Position numbers and translations under genes: made by a program
DNA from: Betaproteobacteria bacterium
Lineage (GTDB): Bacteria; Pseudomonadota; Gammaproteobacteria; Burkholderiales; SG8-39
NCBI GenBank assembly: GCA_007280315.1
Contig: QYQC01000124.1
Span: 1-13,880 of the forward strand
Direction: 5' to 3'
Length of the DNA: 13,880 nucleotides
The notes under the pieces: model-generated
The model's input: the letters and a program-made list of their open reading frames with translations, nothing else
What the model was told of the DNA's origin: nothing
Database searches by the model: none
In this document: one piece after another, positions 6,208 to 13,551 of the stretch
Layout of the letters: the number at the start of each line of letters is the position of its first letter
Position numbering within the stretch: position 1 is the first letter of the stretch

Positions 6208-6227
6208 AATATACCCATGGGTATATT
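6208..6227. promoter_or_regulatory. Perfect 20-bp palindrome, candidate operator upstream of the cytochrome gene
   Basis: AATATACCCATGGGTATATT reads identically on both strands with no spacer. It lies between the ABM-fold monooxygenase gene (ends 6337) and the cytochrome start (6116), both on the minus strand, so the cytochrome is the natural target. The TACCC/GGGTA core flanked by A/T resembles operators of the CsoR/CstR/FrmR family, which respond to Cu(I), persulfide or aldehydes. That assignment is inference, and no such regulator is encoded in the window. Confidence 0.6.
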
Positions 6228-6283
6228 GTGGCTTTATTGGAGCAAAATGTCCATCGAAAACCGGCTGACGCCCGCCCCGGGCC

Positions 6284-6310
6284 TTGGGCTCCGGCCTGTC
6301 GCCCAATTTT
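6284..6310 (+). terminator. Terminator-like hairpin with no obvious plus-strand gene
   Basis: TTGGGC (6284-6289) pairs with GCCCAA (6301-6306), and TTTT plus a further T follows on the plus strand. The loop is 11 nt. No plus-strand gene precedes it, so it may be incidental or may end a small plus-strand RNA. On the minus strand it falls after the monooxygenase stop, where no T-run follows it. Confidence 0.3.
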
Positions 6311-6336
6311 TGACTTGCGCGCGAATCAGGCGTGTT

Positions 6337-6639
6337 TCATGCCGACTTGGACAGCAGTTCGAAATGCTCCACTAGCGGCGGACCGTTGAAATACTGCCCC
6401 ACCAGCCCGCGCCATTCCGCAAACGCGGCCGACTGGCGAAAATCGACGGTGTGGTTTTCCAGCGTCTGCCAGAAGATCATCAACACGTAGCGCTCCGGCG
6501 ACTCGATCCCCTTGTTGATCTTGTAGCCCATGAAGCCCTTGGCTTTCGAGATAACTTCCTCGGCGCCCTTCTTGATCGCGGCGTCGAATGCTGTTTGCGT
6601 GCCCGGTTTGATGCGTATGTCTGCGATTTCGAGGATCAT
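6337..6639 (-). CDS. Antibiotic biosynthesis monooxygenase (ABM) domain protein
   Basis: This 100-residue protein has the ABM dimeric alpha/beta-barrel pattern. A first strand EIADIRIKPG is followed by a helix (TAFDAAIKKGAEEVISKAKGF), strands around YKINKGIESPERYVLMIFW, the helix HTVDFRQSAAFAEWRGLVGQYF and a last strand VEHFELL. Family members include cofactor-independent oxygenases acting on quinones and heme-degrading IsdG-like proteins, but most are uncharacterised. I see no residue pattern that fixes a substrate. GGAGAAC about 8 nt before the ATG is a good ribosome-binding site. It is divergent from the small secreted protein gene at 6791 and shares the strand with the cytochrome gene 220 bp downstream. 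There is no signal peptide, so it is cytosolic. Confidence 0.85.
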   Translation of the reverse strand: MILEIADIRIKPGTQTAFDAAIKKGAEEVISKAKGFMGYKINKGIESPERYVLMIFWQTLENHTVDFRQSAAFAEWRGLVGQYFNGPPLVEHFELLSKSA

Positions 6640-6749
6640 GTTTCAGTTCTCCGGAACGGTGTTTCGGTTCGAATTTCCGCCTTGGGTGCAGCCTACTACG
6701 AAGAAGTCCGAGAATAAAGCCGCAGCCGGCCCCAAGTTAGGGCTTCGTT

Positions 6750-6755
6750 TATAAT
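6750..6755 (+). promoter_or_regulatory. Putative -10 box for the secreted protein/miaB operon
   Basis: A perfect TATAAT lies 36 nt before the ATG at 6791, giving a predicted 5' leader of about 28 nt. No convincing -35 hexamer is present at 16-18 bp upstream, so an activator may be needed or the box may be chance. Confidence 0.5.
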
Positions 6756-6790
6756 TCCCGGCTCACACTCGCCCAGCCTGGTCTCACCGC

Positions 6791-7111
6791 ATGCGAATTA
6801 AACTCTTTGCCCTGCTGATTTGCGTACTATTGGTTTCGCCCGCCGTCGTGGCCCAGGTGCGGCAGATTCCGGATAGCGCCAGGCGCGGCAGCATCACCCA
6901 TATTCAAGACACGATCGTCGAAATCGACGGCAGGCGCCTGCAGCTTTCCGCCGGCGCGCGTACTCGCAGCCAGGAAAATTTGATCATGGTGCCGACGAGC
7001 CTGCCGCCTGGCGCGTTGGTCAAATACCAGCTCGATGGCACCGGCCAAATCCACCGCGTCTGGCTGCTGACACCCGAGGAAGCCGCCGCACCAGACAAGA
7101 AGCTGGAGTGA
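6791..7111 (+). CDS. Small secreted protein of unknown function, upstream of miaB
   Basis: This 106-residue protein begins with a clear signal peptide: basic MRIK, a hydrophobic stretch of about 15 residues, and AVVAQ with likely cleavage near residue 21-22. The mature part is short strands with turns (ITHIQDTIVEIDGRRLQLS, ALVKYQLDGTGQIHRVWLL), which suggests a small beta fold. It contains no cysteine beyond the one in the signal peptide. I do not recognise a family function. Its TGA overlaps the upstream GTG candidate of miaB, so the two are cotranscribed and possibly translationally coupled. The TATAAT upstream makes it the probable first gene of the long plus-strand operon. No clear Shine-Dalgarno sequence precedes the ATG. 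Confidence 0.75.
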   Translation: MRIKLFALLICVLLVSPAVVAQVRQIPDSARRGSITHIQDTIVEIDGRRLQLSAGARTRSQENLIMVPTSLPPGALVKYQLDGTGQIHRVWLLTPEEAAAPDKKLE

Positions 7112-7113
7112 CG

Positions 7114-8571
7114 GTGGCACAGAAGCTCTACATCAAGACTTTCGGCTGCCAGATGAACGAATACGACTCGGCCAAAATGGCCGACGTCCTCGCCGCTGCC
7201 GATGGCATGCAGACCACGGCAGATCCGGCCGAGGCCGACGTAATCGTGTTCAACACCTGCTCGGTGCGCGAAAAAGCGCAGGAAAAAGTGTTCCACGACC
7301 TGGGCCGGGTGAAACACCTGAAACAAGCGCGCCCCGGCCTGCTCATCGGCGTCGGCGGCTGCGTCGCCAGCCAGGAGGGCGCCGCCATCGTGGCGCGTGC
7401 GCCTTACGTCGATGTGGTATTCGGCCCGCAGACCCTGCATCGCCTGCCCGCGCTGCTCGAAGCGCGCCGGCGCACGGGCAAGGCGCAGGTCGATATCTCG
7501 TTTCCCGAAATCGAAAAATTCGACCGCCTGCCGCCGGCACAGCGCGTAGGCGTGTCGGCGTTTGTCTCGATCATGGAAGGCTGCAGCAAGTACTGCAGCT
7601 TCTGTGTCGTACCGTATACGCGCGGCGAGGAAGTTTCGCGCCCGTTCGAAGACGTGCTCACCGAAGTGGCAGAGCTGGCGCTTTCGGGCGCGAAGGAAGT
7701 CACGCTGCTTGGCCAGAACGTAAACGCCTATCGCGGTCACGTCGGCGGCGCGGGCGGAGATGACGCGCGTGAAAGTGCGGATTTCGCGTTGCTGCTGGAA
7801 TACGTCGCCGAAATTCCCGGCATCGAGCGCATCCGTTACACCACCTCGCATCCCAAGGATTTCACCCAGCGCCTGATCGATGCCTACGGCAGCATACCCA
7901 AGCTGGCAAGCCATGTGCACCTGCCGCTGCAGTCGGGATCGGACCGCGTGCTGGCGGGAATGAAGCGCGGCTATACCACGCTCGAATACAAGTCCATCAT
8001 CCGCCGCCTGCGCGCCGTGCGCCCGGACATTTCCATATCATCCGATTTCATCGTCGGATTTCCCGGCGAAACCCAAAGCGATTTCGAAGCGACCATGAAG
8101 CTCGTCGGCGAGCTCGGTTTCGACGACTCGTTCTCCTTTCTTTACAGCCCGCGGCCGGGCACGCCGGCGGCGGAACTCGCCGATGCCACGCCGCTGCCGG
8201 TAAAGAAGGAACGCCTGGCACTGCTGCAGGCGCAGATCGAAGCGCAGGCGGGCGCCGTCAGCCACGCCATGATCGGCAGCGCGCAGCAGGTGCTGGTCGA
8301 GGGTGCCGCAAAGAAATATTCCGGCGAGCTCTGCGGCCGCAGCAGCAACAATCGCACGGTGAACTTCGCCGGTCCGCCCGAACTCATCGGCCGCATGGTG
8401 GAGGTGCAAATCACCGCGGCGCTGGCGCATACCCTACGCGGTGAGTACCGCGTGCCACCGTCGGGCGGCGAATGCCGCGTTCCACCACCGGTCGGTGAAA
8501 ACCGCGTTCCACCACCGGTCGGCGAATGCCGTGTTCCGCCTCCGGCCGGCGAATGCCGCCTCGTCGAATGA
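7114..8571 (+). CDS. miaB: tRNA-2-methylthio-N6-dimethylallyladenosine synthase MiaB, with repeat-extended C-terminus
   Basis: MiaB is a radical-SAM methylthiotransferase that adds CH3-S to i6A37 of tRNAs reading UNN codons. Numbered from the GTG at 7114 (485 residues), the N-terminal cluster cysteines are C12 (KTFGCQMNEYDS), C49 (FNTCSVRE) and C83 (GVGGCVAS). The radical-SAM cluster CSKYCSFC (C157, C161, C164) and the TRAM domain ending near residue 444 (HTLRGE) follow. GGAG 5 nt before GTG 7114 favours that start; GTG 7108 overlaps the previous stop as GTGA and is the alternative, adding two residues. Beyond the normal end, about 40 residues of a four-fold 9-residue repeat (RVPPPVGEC type) are added. 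That tail is absent from MiaB proteins I know. The stop overlaps the phoH ATG. Confidence 0.95.
   Translation: MAQKLYIKTFGCQMNEYDSAKMADVLAAADGMQTTADPAEADVIVFNTCSVREKAQEKVFHDLGRVKHLKQARPGLLIGVGGCVASQEGAAIVARAPYVDVVFGPQTLHRLPALLEARRRTGKAQVDISFPEIEKFDRLPPAQRVGVSAFVSIMEGCSKYCSFCVVPYTRGEEVSRPFEDVLTEVAELALSGAKEVTLLGQNVNAYRGHVGGAGGDDARESADFALLLEYVAEIPGIERIRYTTSHPKDFTQRLIDAYGSIPKLASHVHLPLQSGSDRVLAGMKRGYTTLEYKSIIRRLRAVRPDISISSDFIVGFPGETQSDFEATMKLVGELGFDDSFSFLYSPRPGTPAAELADATPLPVKKERLALLQAQIEAQAGAVSHAMIGSAQQVLVEGAAKKYSGELCGRSSNNRTVNFAGPPELIGRMVEVQITAALAHTLRGEYRVPPSGGECRVPPPVGENRVPPPVGECRVPPPAGECRLVE
8448..8555 (+). repeat. Four-copy 27-bp tandem repeat inside the miaB 3' end
   Basis: Exact 27-bp periodicity gives units at 8448-8474, 8475-8501, 8502-8528 and 8529-8555. 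A degenerate 15-bp remnant follows (8556-8570). Units 2 and 3 differ at only three positions; units 1 and 4 are more diverged. Each unit begins CCGYGT and contains a CACCGGTCGG-like core; most end in CGAATG. Because 27 is a multiple of three, each copy adds nine residues (about CRVPPPVGE) to MiaB without shifting frame. The remnant ends in the phoH start codon. Confidence 0.95.
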
Positions 8572-9512
8572 AGCCCAAGCCGGTAGAAATCACGCTGTCC
8601 CCGGTCGACAACCAGCGCCTGGCAACCTTGTGCGGCGCGTTCGACGAGAATCTGCGCCAGATCGAAATTGCGCTCGACATTTCGATTTCGCGCCGCGGCG
8701 AGCGCTTCGTGCTCAAAGGGCACCCGCGCCAGACCGCGCGCGGCGCCGAAGCGCTCGAACGCTTCTACGACCAGGCCAAGCGCGGTCTGAGCATCGACGA
8801 TGTGCAACTCGGCCTGGTGGAAGTGCGCCAGCCGAGCACGGTCGCGGAAGCGCCGGCCCTGCTGACACGCAAGCCCGACCTGCACGGCCGCACCCCGCGT
8901 CAGGTCGAGTACATGAAGAACATCCTCGAGCACGACATCACCTTCGGCATCGGCCCCGCCGGCACCGGCAAGACCTATCTTGCGGTCGCCTGCGCGGTGG
9001 ACGCGCTGGAGCGCGACGCGGTGAAACGCATCGTGCTGGTGCGCCCGGCGGTGGAAGCCGGTGAGCGCCTCGGCTTTCTTCCCGGCGACCTGGCGGAAAA
9101 GGTCAATCCGTATCTGCGCCCGCTGCACGACGCGCTGTATGACTTGATGGGTTTTGACAAGGTTGGAAAAATGTTCGAGCGCGGCGCGATCGAAATCGCG
9201 CCGCTTGCCTATATGCGCGGGCGCACGCTCAATCACTCCTTCATCATCCTCGACGAGGCGCAGAATACGACGCCGGAGCAGATGAAAATGTTCCTCACCC
9301 GCATCGGTTTCGGCAGCAAGGCGGTGGTCACCGGGGACGTCACCCAGATCGATTTGCCGCGCGGTAGCAAAAGCGGATTGATCGAGGCGCGGCGGATACT
9401 GGCCGACGTGCGCGGCCTCGCCTTTACCCTGTTCCTGGCCGAGGATGTAGTGCGCCACCCGCTGGTGCAGCGCATCGTCAACGCCTATGAGCGAGCGCAA
9501 AACGAAGCCTGA
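8568..9512 (+). CDS. ybeZ: PhoH-like ATPase (YbeZ)
   Basis: This 314-residue cytosolic protein has the PhoH P-loop NTPase domain at about 105-310. Walker A is GPAGTGKT (129-136), and Walker B is FIILDEAQN (225-233). The conserved VLVRPAVEAGERLGFLPGD block and VVTGDVTQIDLP sensor region are present. The ~90-residue N-terminal region is typical of the YbeZ branch. YbeZ is thought to work with YbeY in RNA or ribosome quality control. I chose the ATG at 8568 because it overlaps the miaB TGA as ATGA and begins the conserved N-terminus. Two in-frame ATGs inside the repeat (8526, 8553) would give N-terminal extensions of repeat-derived sequence. No Shine-Dalgarno sequence is apparent, which fits translational coupling. 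Confidence 0.93.
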   Translation: MKPKPVEITLSPVDNQRLATLCGAFDENLRQIEIALDISISRRGERFVLKGHPRQTARGAEALERFYDQAKRGLSIDDVQLGLVEVRQPSTVAEAPALLTRKPDLHGRTPRQVEYMKNILEHDITFGIGPAGTGKTYLAVACAVDALERDAVKRIVLVRPAVEAGERLGFLPGDLAEKVNPYLRPLHDALYDLMGFDKVGKMFERGAIEIAPLAYMRGRTLNHSFIILDEAQNTTPEQMKMFLTRIGFGSKAVVTGDVTQIDLPRGSKSGLIEARRILADVRGLAFTLFLAEDVVRHPLVQRIVNAYERAQNEA

Positions 9513-9969
9513 ACGCGACGCCGCGAAGCTGGCGCTGACCGTCCAGACTGCGACCCGTTCCCCCGGATTGCCGACGAAGGCACAGCTGCGCCGCTGGCTG
9601 TCGGCCGCGCTCGAGCGCAGCGCGGCAATCACCGTGCGCCTTGTCGGCACCGCAGAAGGGCGCAGACTCAACCTTGCCTACCGCGACTGCGACTACGCCA
9701 CCAATGTACTCAGTTTCGGCTACTGCGGCAGCCGCCAAAAACAGACGCTTGCGGGCGACATCGTTCTGTGCGCGCCGGTGCTGCGGCGTGAAGCGCGCGC
9801 GCAGGGCAAGACTCTTGTGGCGCATTTCGCGCATCTAACAATCCACGGCGCCCTGCATCTTGAGGGACACGATCACCAGCGTCCGCGCGCCGCCGCGCGC
9901 ATGGAGGCGCTGGAAAGGAAAATACTGGCGCGACTCGGTTTTCCCGACCCTTACGAAGGCGACGCGTAA
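9487..9969 (+). CDS. ybeY: Endoribonuclease YbeY (rRNA maturation factor)
   Basis: YbeY is a zinc-dependent endoribonuclease involved in 16S rRNA 3' maturation and 70S ribosome quality control. The 160-residue protein carries the zinc motif HGALHLEGHDH (120-130), with ligands H120, H124 and H130. It also has the conserved YRDCDYATNVLSF (65-77) and GDIVLC strand (90-95). The GHDH variant replaces the more common GYDH. The start at 9487 overlaps phoH by 26 nt. It is the only ATG before the conserved LALTVQ strand, leaving a basic 14-residue N-terminal extension. The overlap with phoH supports the known YbeZ-YbeY functional pair. Confidence 0.93.
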   Translation: MSERKTKPERDAAKLALTVQTATRSPGLPTKAQLRRWLSAALERSAAITVRLVGTAEGRRLNLAYRDCDYATNVLSFGYCGSRQKQTLAGDIVLCAPVLRREARAQGKTLVAHFAHLTIHGALHLEGHDHQRPRAAARMEALERKILARLGFPDPYEGDA

Positions 9970-10034
9970 GGAACAGAGGGCAATGGTAGGATAGCAGCGG
10001 CTGGCTCATTCTCATTTCCCCCGGCCGACCCAAT

Positions 10035-10868
10035 ATGCACGACGACAAAGACCATAAACCTACATTGCTCGAACGCCTCTCGACGCTGATTCTGCGCGAG
10101 CCGGAAAACCGCGAGCAACTGGTCAAGCTGCTGCACTCGGCCTTCGAACACAATCTGATCGATGCCGAAGCACTGTCGATGATCGAAGGCGTGCTGCAGG
10201 TTGCGGAAATGCAGGTACGCGACATCATGATTCCGCGCGCGGAAATGGACGTGGTCGATGTCGGCGAGACGCCGGACAAATTCATCCCGACCGTGATCTC
10301 GACGGCGCATCCGCGTTTTCCCGTAATCGATCGCGAACGCGACAACGTACTCGGCATCCTGCTCGCCAAGGATCTGCTGCACTACTACGCCGGCGAGGAA
10401 GAATTCGACGTGCGCGAGATGCTGCGGCCGGCTGTATTCGTCCCCGAATCCAAACGCCTCAATGTCCTGCTGCGTGAATTTCGCGCCAGCCGCAACCACA
10501 TGGCCATCGTGGTGGATGAGTACGGCGGCGTGGCCGGCCTGGTGACCATCGAGGACGTGCTGGAACAGATCGTCGGGGACATCGAGGACGAATACGATTT
10601 CGACGAGACCGAAGACAACATCCTGCCCGAATCGAGCGGCCAGTACCGGGTCAAGGCGCGCACCGAGATTGTCGATTTCAACGAAGCCTTCGGTACCGAC
10701 TATGGCGACGAGGCCTACGATACCGTAGGCGGCCTGGTGATCAGCCGTTTCGGCCGCGTGCCCAAGCGCGGAGAGAGCATTGCCATCGGCGGATTCAAAT
10801 TCCAGGTGATGCGCGCCGACAGCCGCCGCGTGCATACCCTGCTGGTGCAAAAGCCCCGCGATCAATGA
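10035..10868 (+). CDS. corC: CorC/HlyC family CBS-domain protein (YbeX)
   Basis: The 277-residue protein has no transmembrane segment. A first CBS domain (about 65-120) includes MIPRAEMDVV and HPRFPVI, and a second CBS domain (about 129-186) includes HMAIVVDEYGGVAGLVTIEDV. An acidic linker rich in Asp/Glu (182-195) and the CorC_HlyC C-terminal domain (203-275) with YDTVGGLV follow. In enterobacteria CorC/YbeX is linked to Mg2+/Co2+ efflux, and the gene neighbourhood ties it to ribosome-related YbeY/YbeZ. The 65-bp gap after ybeY is the only real gap in the operon and might hold an internal promoter, though no good -35/-10 pair is seen. Its stop overlaps the lnt ATG (ATGA). Confidence 0.93.
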   Translation: MHDDKDHKPTLLERLSTLILREPENREQLVKLLHSAFEHNLIDAEALSMIEGVLQVAEMQVRDIMIPRAEMDVVDVGETPDKFIPTVISTAHPRFPVIDRERDNVLGILLAKDLLHYYAGEEEFDVREMLRPAVFVPESKRLNVLLREFRASRNHMAIVVDEYGGVAGLVTIEDVLEQIVGDIEDEYDFDETEDNILPESSGQYRVKARTEIVDFNEAFGTDYGDEAYDTVGGLVISRFGRVPKRGESIAIGGFKFQVMRADSRRVHTLLVQKPRDQ

Positions 10869-12364
10869 ATTCCGCCGCGATGCGGAATGCGCGCGCGCCA
10901 CTGATTGCATTCGTACTCGGTGCGGCCACAGTGCCCGGCTTTGCGCCCTTCGGCTTTGCCCTCCTGCCGTTCCTCACCGCCACCGGCCTGCTCTGGCTGT
11001 GGCAGGAGGCGCCAGGGCCGCGCCGGGCCGCCGTGCTCGGCTTCGCTTTCGGCATGGGTCTGTTTCTCGCCGGCGTCAGCTGGGTCTACATCAGCCTGCA
11101 CCGCTTCGGTGCCATGCCGGCGCCGCTCGCCGCCTTGGCCACCTTTCTCTTTTGCGCCCTGCTGGCGCTGTTTCCCGCTCTGGCCGGCTACCTGCAGGCG
11201 CGCCTGAATGCGCCAATCGCGGCCAGACAACTGCTGTTGATCCCGGCGCTGTGGACGCTGGCCGAGTGGGTGCGCGACTGGATATTCACCGGCTTTCCCT
11301 GGCTGGCGTTCGGCTATTCACAGGCCGAATCGCCGCTGCGCGGATACGCCGCAATCACCGGCGTCTTCGGCCTGTCCTGGCTGGTTTGGCTGTGCGCCGC
11401 GCTGCTGCTCGCACTCACGCGTGCCAAAGGACGCATCGCGGCGCTCGCCACGCTCGCCCTCATCCCGGGCCTGGGCTACGGCCTTGCACAGCACGAGTGG
11501 ACCCGGCCGCAGGGTGCGCCGGTCAGCGTGAGCCTGGTGCAGGGAAATATTGCGCAGGACCTGAAGTGGGACGCGGCGCGCTACGCCTCCACGGTAGAGC
11601 GCTACCGGCGCATGATCGAGCGCTCCGCGGCGCGCCTGACGGTGCTGCCCGAGACCGCGATTCCGCGTTTTCTCGATCTGCTCGACCCCGACCTGGTGCG
11701 CGCACTTACCCTGAGCGCGCGCAGCCACGGCGGTGATCTGATCATCGGCCTGCCGCTGCGCGATGCGTCAGCGGGGCGTTACTACAACAGCGTGTTGAGC
11801 CTGGGCGCATCACCCACCCAGCGCTACGACAAGGTCCATCTGGTTCCGTTCGGCGAATTCATCCCGCCCGGATTCGGCTGGGTCATGTCGATGCTCAGGA
11901 TTCCACTCGGCGATTTCACCCGTGGCAGCGAGGCGCAGGCGCCGCTGGCGCTCGCCGGTCAAAAAATCGCGGTCAATATCTGCTATGAAGATGTATTCGG
12001 CGAGGACATCATCCGCGCCCTGCCCGGGGCGACGCTGCTGGTGAACGTCAGCAACGTCGCCTGGTTCGGCGATTCGCTGGCACCGCACCAGCATCTGCAG
12101 ATCGCGCAACTGCGCGCGCTGGAGACCGGCCGCATCATGCTGCGCGCAACCAACACCGGCATGACCGCCATCATCGATCATCAGGGCCGCGTTACCGGCG
12201 TGCTGCCCGCGTTTACCGAAGGCACGCTGAACGGCAGCGCCCAGGGCCGCAGCGGCGCCACGCCTTATGTGCGCTGGGGCAATGCGCCGCTGCTGCTGCT
12301 CGCTTTCTTCGTCTTCGCGCTGTTCGTGCTGCGTTCCAGCAAGTCAAAACCGCCCGCAGCGTGA
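10865..12364 (+). CDS. lnt: Apolipoprotein N-acyltransferase
   Basis: Lnt transfers the third acyl chain from phospholipid to the N-terminal cysteine of diacylated lipoproteins in the inner membrane. The 499-residue protein has about six transmembrane helices in the first 210 residues (including LALALFPALAGYL-like segments and FGLSWLVWLCAALLLAL). A periplasmic nitrilase-like domain (about 218-465) and a final transmembrane helix (LLLLAFFVFALFVL) follow. The catalytic triad is visible: E263 in LPETAIPRFL, K323 in YDKVHLVPFGEF, and C373 in INICYEDVFGED. The ATG overlaps the corC stop; a second ATG 15 nt later is a possible start. The end overlaps the MFS gene (GTGA). MltA in this window is one predicted substrate. 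Confidence 0.96.
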   Translation: MNSAAMRNARAPLIAFVLGAATVPGFAPFGFALLPFLTATGLLWLWQEAPGPRRAAVLGFAFGMGLFLAGVSWVYISLHRFGAMPAPLAALATFLFCALLALFPALAGYLQARLNAPIAARQLLLIPALWTLAEWVRDWIFTGFPWLAFGYSQAESPLRGYAAITGVFGLSWLVWLCAALLLALTRAKGRIAALATLALIPGLGYGLAQHEWTRPQGAPVSVSLVQGNIAQDLKWDAARYASTVERYRRMIERSAARLTVLPETAIPRFLDLLDPDLVRALTLSARSHGGDLIIGLPLRDASAGRYYNSVLSLGASPTQRYDKVHLVPFGEFIPPGFGWVMSMLRIPLGDFTRGSEAQAPLALAGQKIAVNICYEDVFGEDIIRALPGATLLVNVSNVAWFGDSLAPHQHLQIAQLRALETGRIMLRATNTGMTAIIDHQGRVTGVLPAFTEGTLNGSAQGRSGATPYVRWGNAPLLLLAFFVFALFVLRSSKSKPPAA

Positions 12365-13551
12365 ATCAAGTCTCCGACGCGACAGCGACGCAATCGGTCC
12401 TGCCTTTTTTTCTCAGCTCCTTCAGCTGGAATTTCGCGCTGGGCATGACCTACCCCCTGGTGCCCTTGTACGCCAACCAGCTGGGCATGTCGGGCGTTGG
12501 CATCGGCACGCTGGTTGCGCTGCCGGTGCTGGTACAGATTGCGTTCAACCTGATCGGCGGCGCCTACACCGACCAGGTGGGGGGACGCAGCCTGATGCTT
12601 GCCGCTTTCATGCTTACCGCAGGCGCAGGTTCGGTGTTTTTTTTCGCCGGCGGGTTCTGGCTGCTGCTGCTGGCGCAACTGCTGATGGTGATGTCGCGCG
12701 CCATGTACTGGCCCGCCTCCTGGAGCCTGGGAAGCGAACTGCCGGGCGGACGCAGCCTGCAGATGGGGCGGCTCAACGCCATCACCAACACCGGCCAGAT
12801 CATGGGCATGACCGGCGCCGGCTTCTCCCTGCTGTGGTTCGGCTTCGGGCCGTCGTTCCTCGGGCTCGCGGCGATGGGGGCGCTGTCCTTCATCCTCGGC
12901 CGCCGCCTGCCGGAAAAAGCAAAGAACCCGGAACGCAAGCCGCGGCGGCTGTTCTCCGGCTATACCCAGCTGGTGCGCCTGCGCGTGATTCCGTTCGCGA
13001 TCATGTGCGCCTATATTTCGGCGCTGCCGTTTTCGCTTTCGTTCTCCTTCTACCCCATCCTGCTGGTCGAATACGGTTACAGCGCGGATGCGACCGGCGC
13101 GATGCTGGCGCTGCGCGCCATCGGTTCGGCCATGGCGGGTTTGTTCATCGCGCGCTATCTCGATTTCTCCTCCAAGCTGGCTGCGCCGCTCGCCTGCGCC
13201 ATCGCCACCGCGTTGTCGGTGGGGCTGGTCGCCAGTTCGCGTGAGCCCTGGATCATCGGCCTGCTGATGATTGTGGTCGGCCTCGCCTCCGGCGTCATGA
13301 CGCTGTTCTTCCAGATGCTGATCAGCGAAATCAGCAGCATCGACAATCGCGGCTCGGCGCTGGCCCTGGGCGGCCTGGGCTGGGGTCTGTCGCATTTTTC
13401 CACGCCGCTTGCCATGGGCTATCTGAAAGACCACCTGGGGCTGCTGCCGGCGTTTTACATTCTCGGCGGCTTCGCGCTACTGTGGGGCCTGGCCCTGATT
13501 CCGATGCACCGCTGGGCGTTTGCAATACACGAAACCAAGGACCACGCATGA
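12361..13551 (+). CDS. MFS transporter
   Basis: This 396-residue polytopic inner-membrane protein has about 12 hydrophobic segments in two halves, separated by a basic cytoplasmic loop (PEKAKNPERKPRRLF, about 184-198). MFS motif A appears as GAYTDQVGGR (67-76) between helices 2 and 3, confirming the superfamily. Substrate cannot be read from the sequence. The GTG at 12361 overlaps the lnt stop and is followed directly by a short polar N-terminus and helix 1. The alternative would be a much later ATG that cuts into helix 1. The last codons overlap the next gene as ATGA, so transporter and flavin oxidoreductase are probably coexpressed. Confidence 0.9.
   Translation: MNQVSDATATQSVLPFFLSSFSWNFALGMTYPLVPLYANQLGMSGVGIGTLVALPVLVQIAFNLIGGAYTDQVGGRSLMLAAFMLTAGAGSVFFFAGGFWLLLLAQLLMVMSRAMYWPASWSLGSELPGGRSLQMGRLNAITNTGQIMGMTGAGFSLLWFGFGPSFLGLAAMGALSFILGRRLPEKAKNPERKPRRLFSGYTQLVRLRVIPFAIMCAYISALPFSLSFSFYPILLVEYGYSADATGAMLALRAIGSAMAGLFIARYLDFSSKLAAPLACAIATALSVGLVASSREPWIIGLLMIVVGLASGVMTLFFQMLISEISSIDNRGSALALGGLGWGLSHFSTPLAMGYLKDHLGLLPAFYILGGFALLWGLALIPMHRWAFAIHETKDHA

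Noticed and set aside
5998..6306. Minus-strand 102-residue frame upstream of the cytochrome
   Set aside because: It overlaps the cytochrome N-terminus in another frame, crosses the palindrome, and lacks a conserved domain.
6193..6375. Plus-strand 60-residue frame over the palindrome
   Set aside because: It has a TTG start, no ribosome-binding site, no domain, and runs antisense into the ABM gene 3' end.
8448..8555. CRISPR array
   Set aside because: The 27-bp units are directly adjacent with no unique spacers, and the array is in frame inside miaB. It is a tandem coding repeat.
8142..9671. Minus-strand 509-residue open frame opposite miaB, phoH and ybeY
   Set aside because: It is a GC-driven shadow of three well-supported genes. 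Its Gly-Thr-Arg-His-Ser repeats are only the antisense reading of the 27-bp array.
12265..13434. Minus-strand 389-residue Gln/Arg/His-rich frame opposite the MFS gene
   Set aside because: Its composition is typical of the antisense of hydrophobic membrane-protein codons, and the plus strand holds a clear MFS protein.
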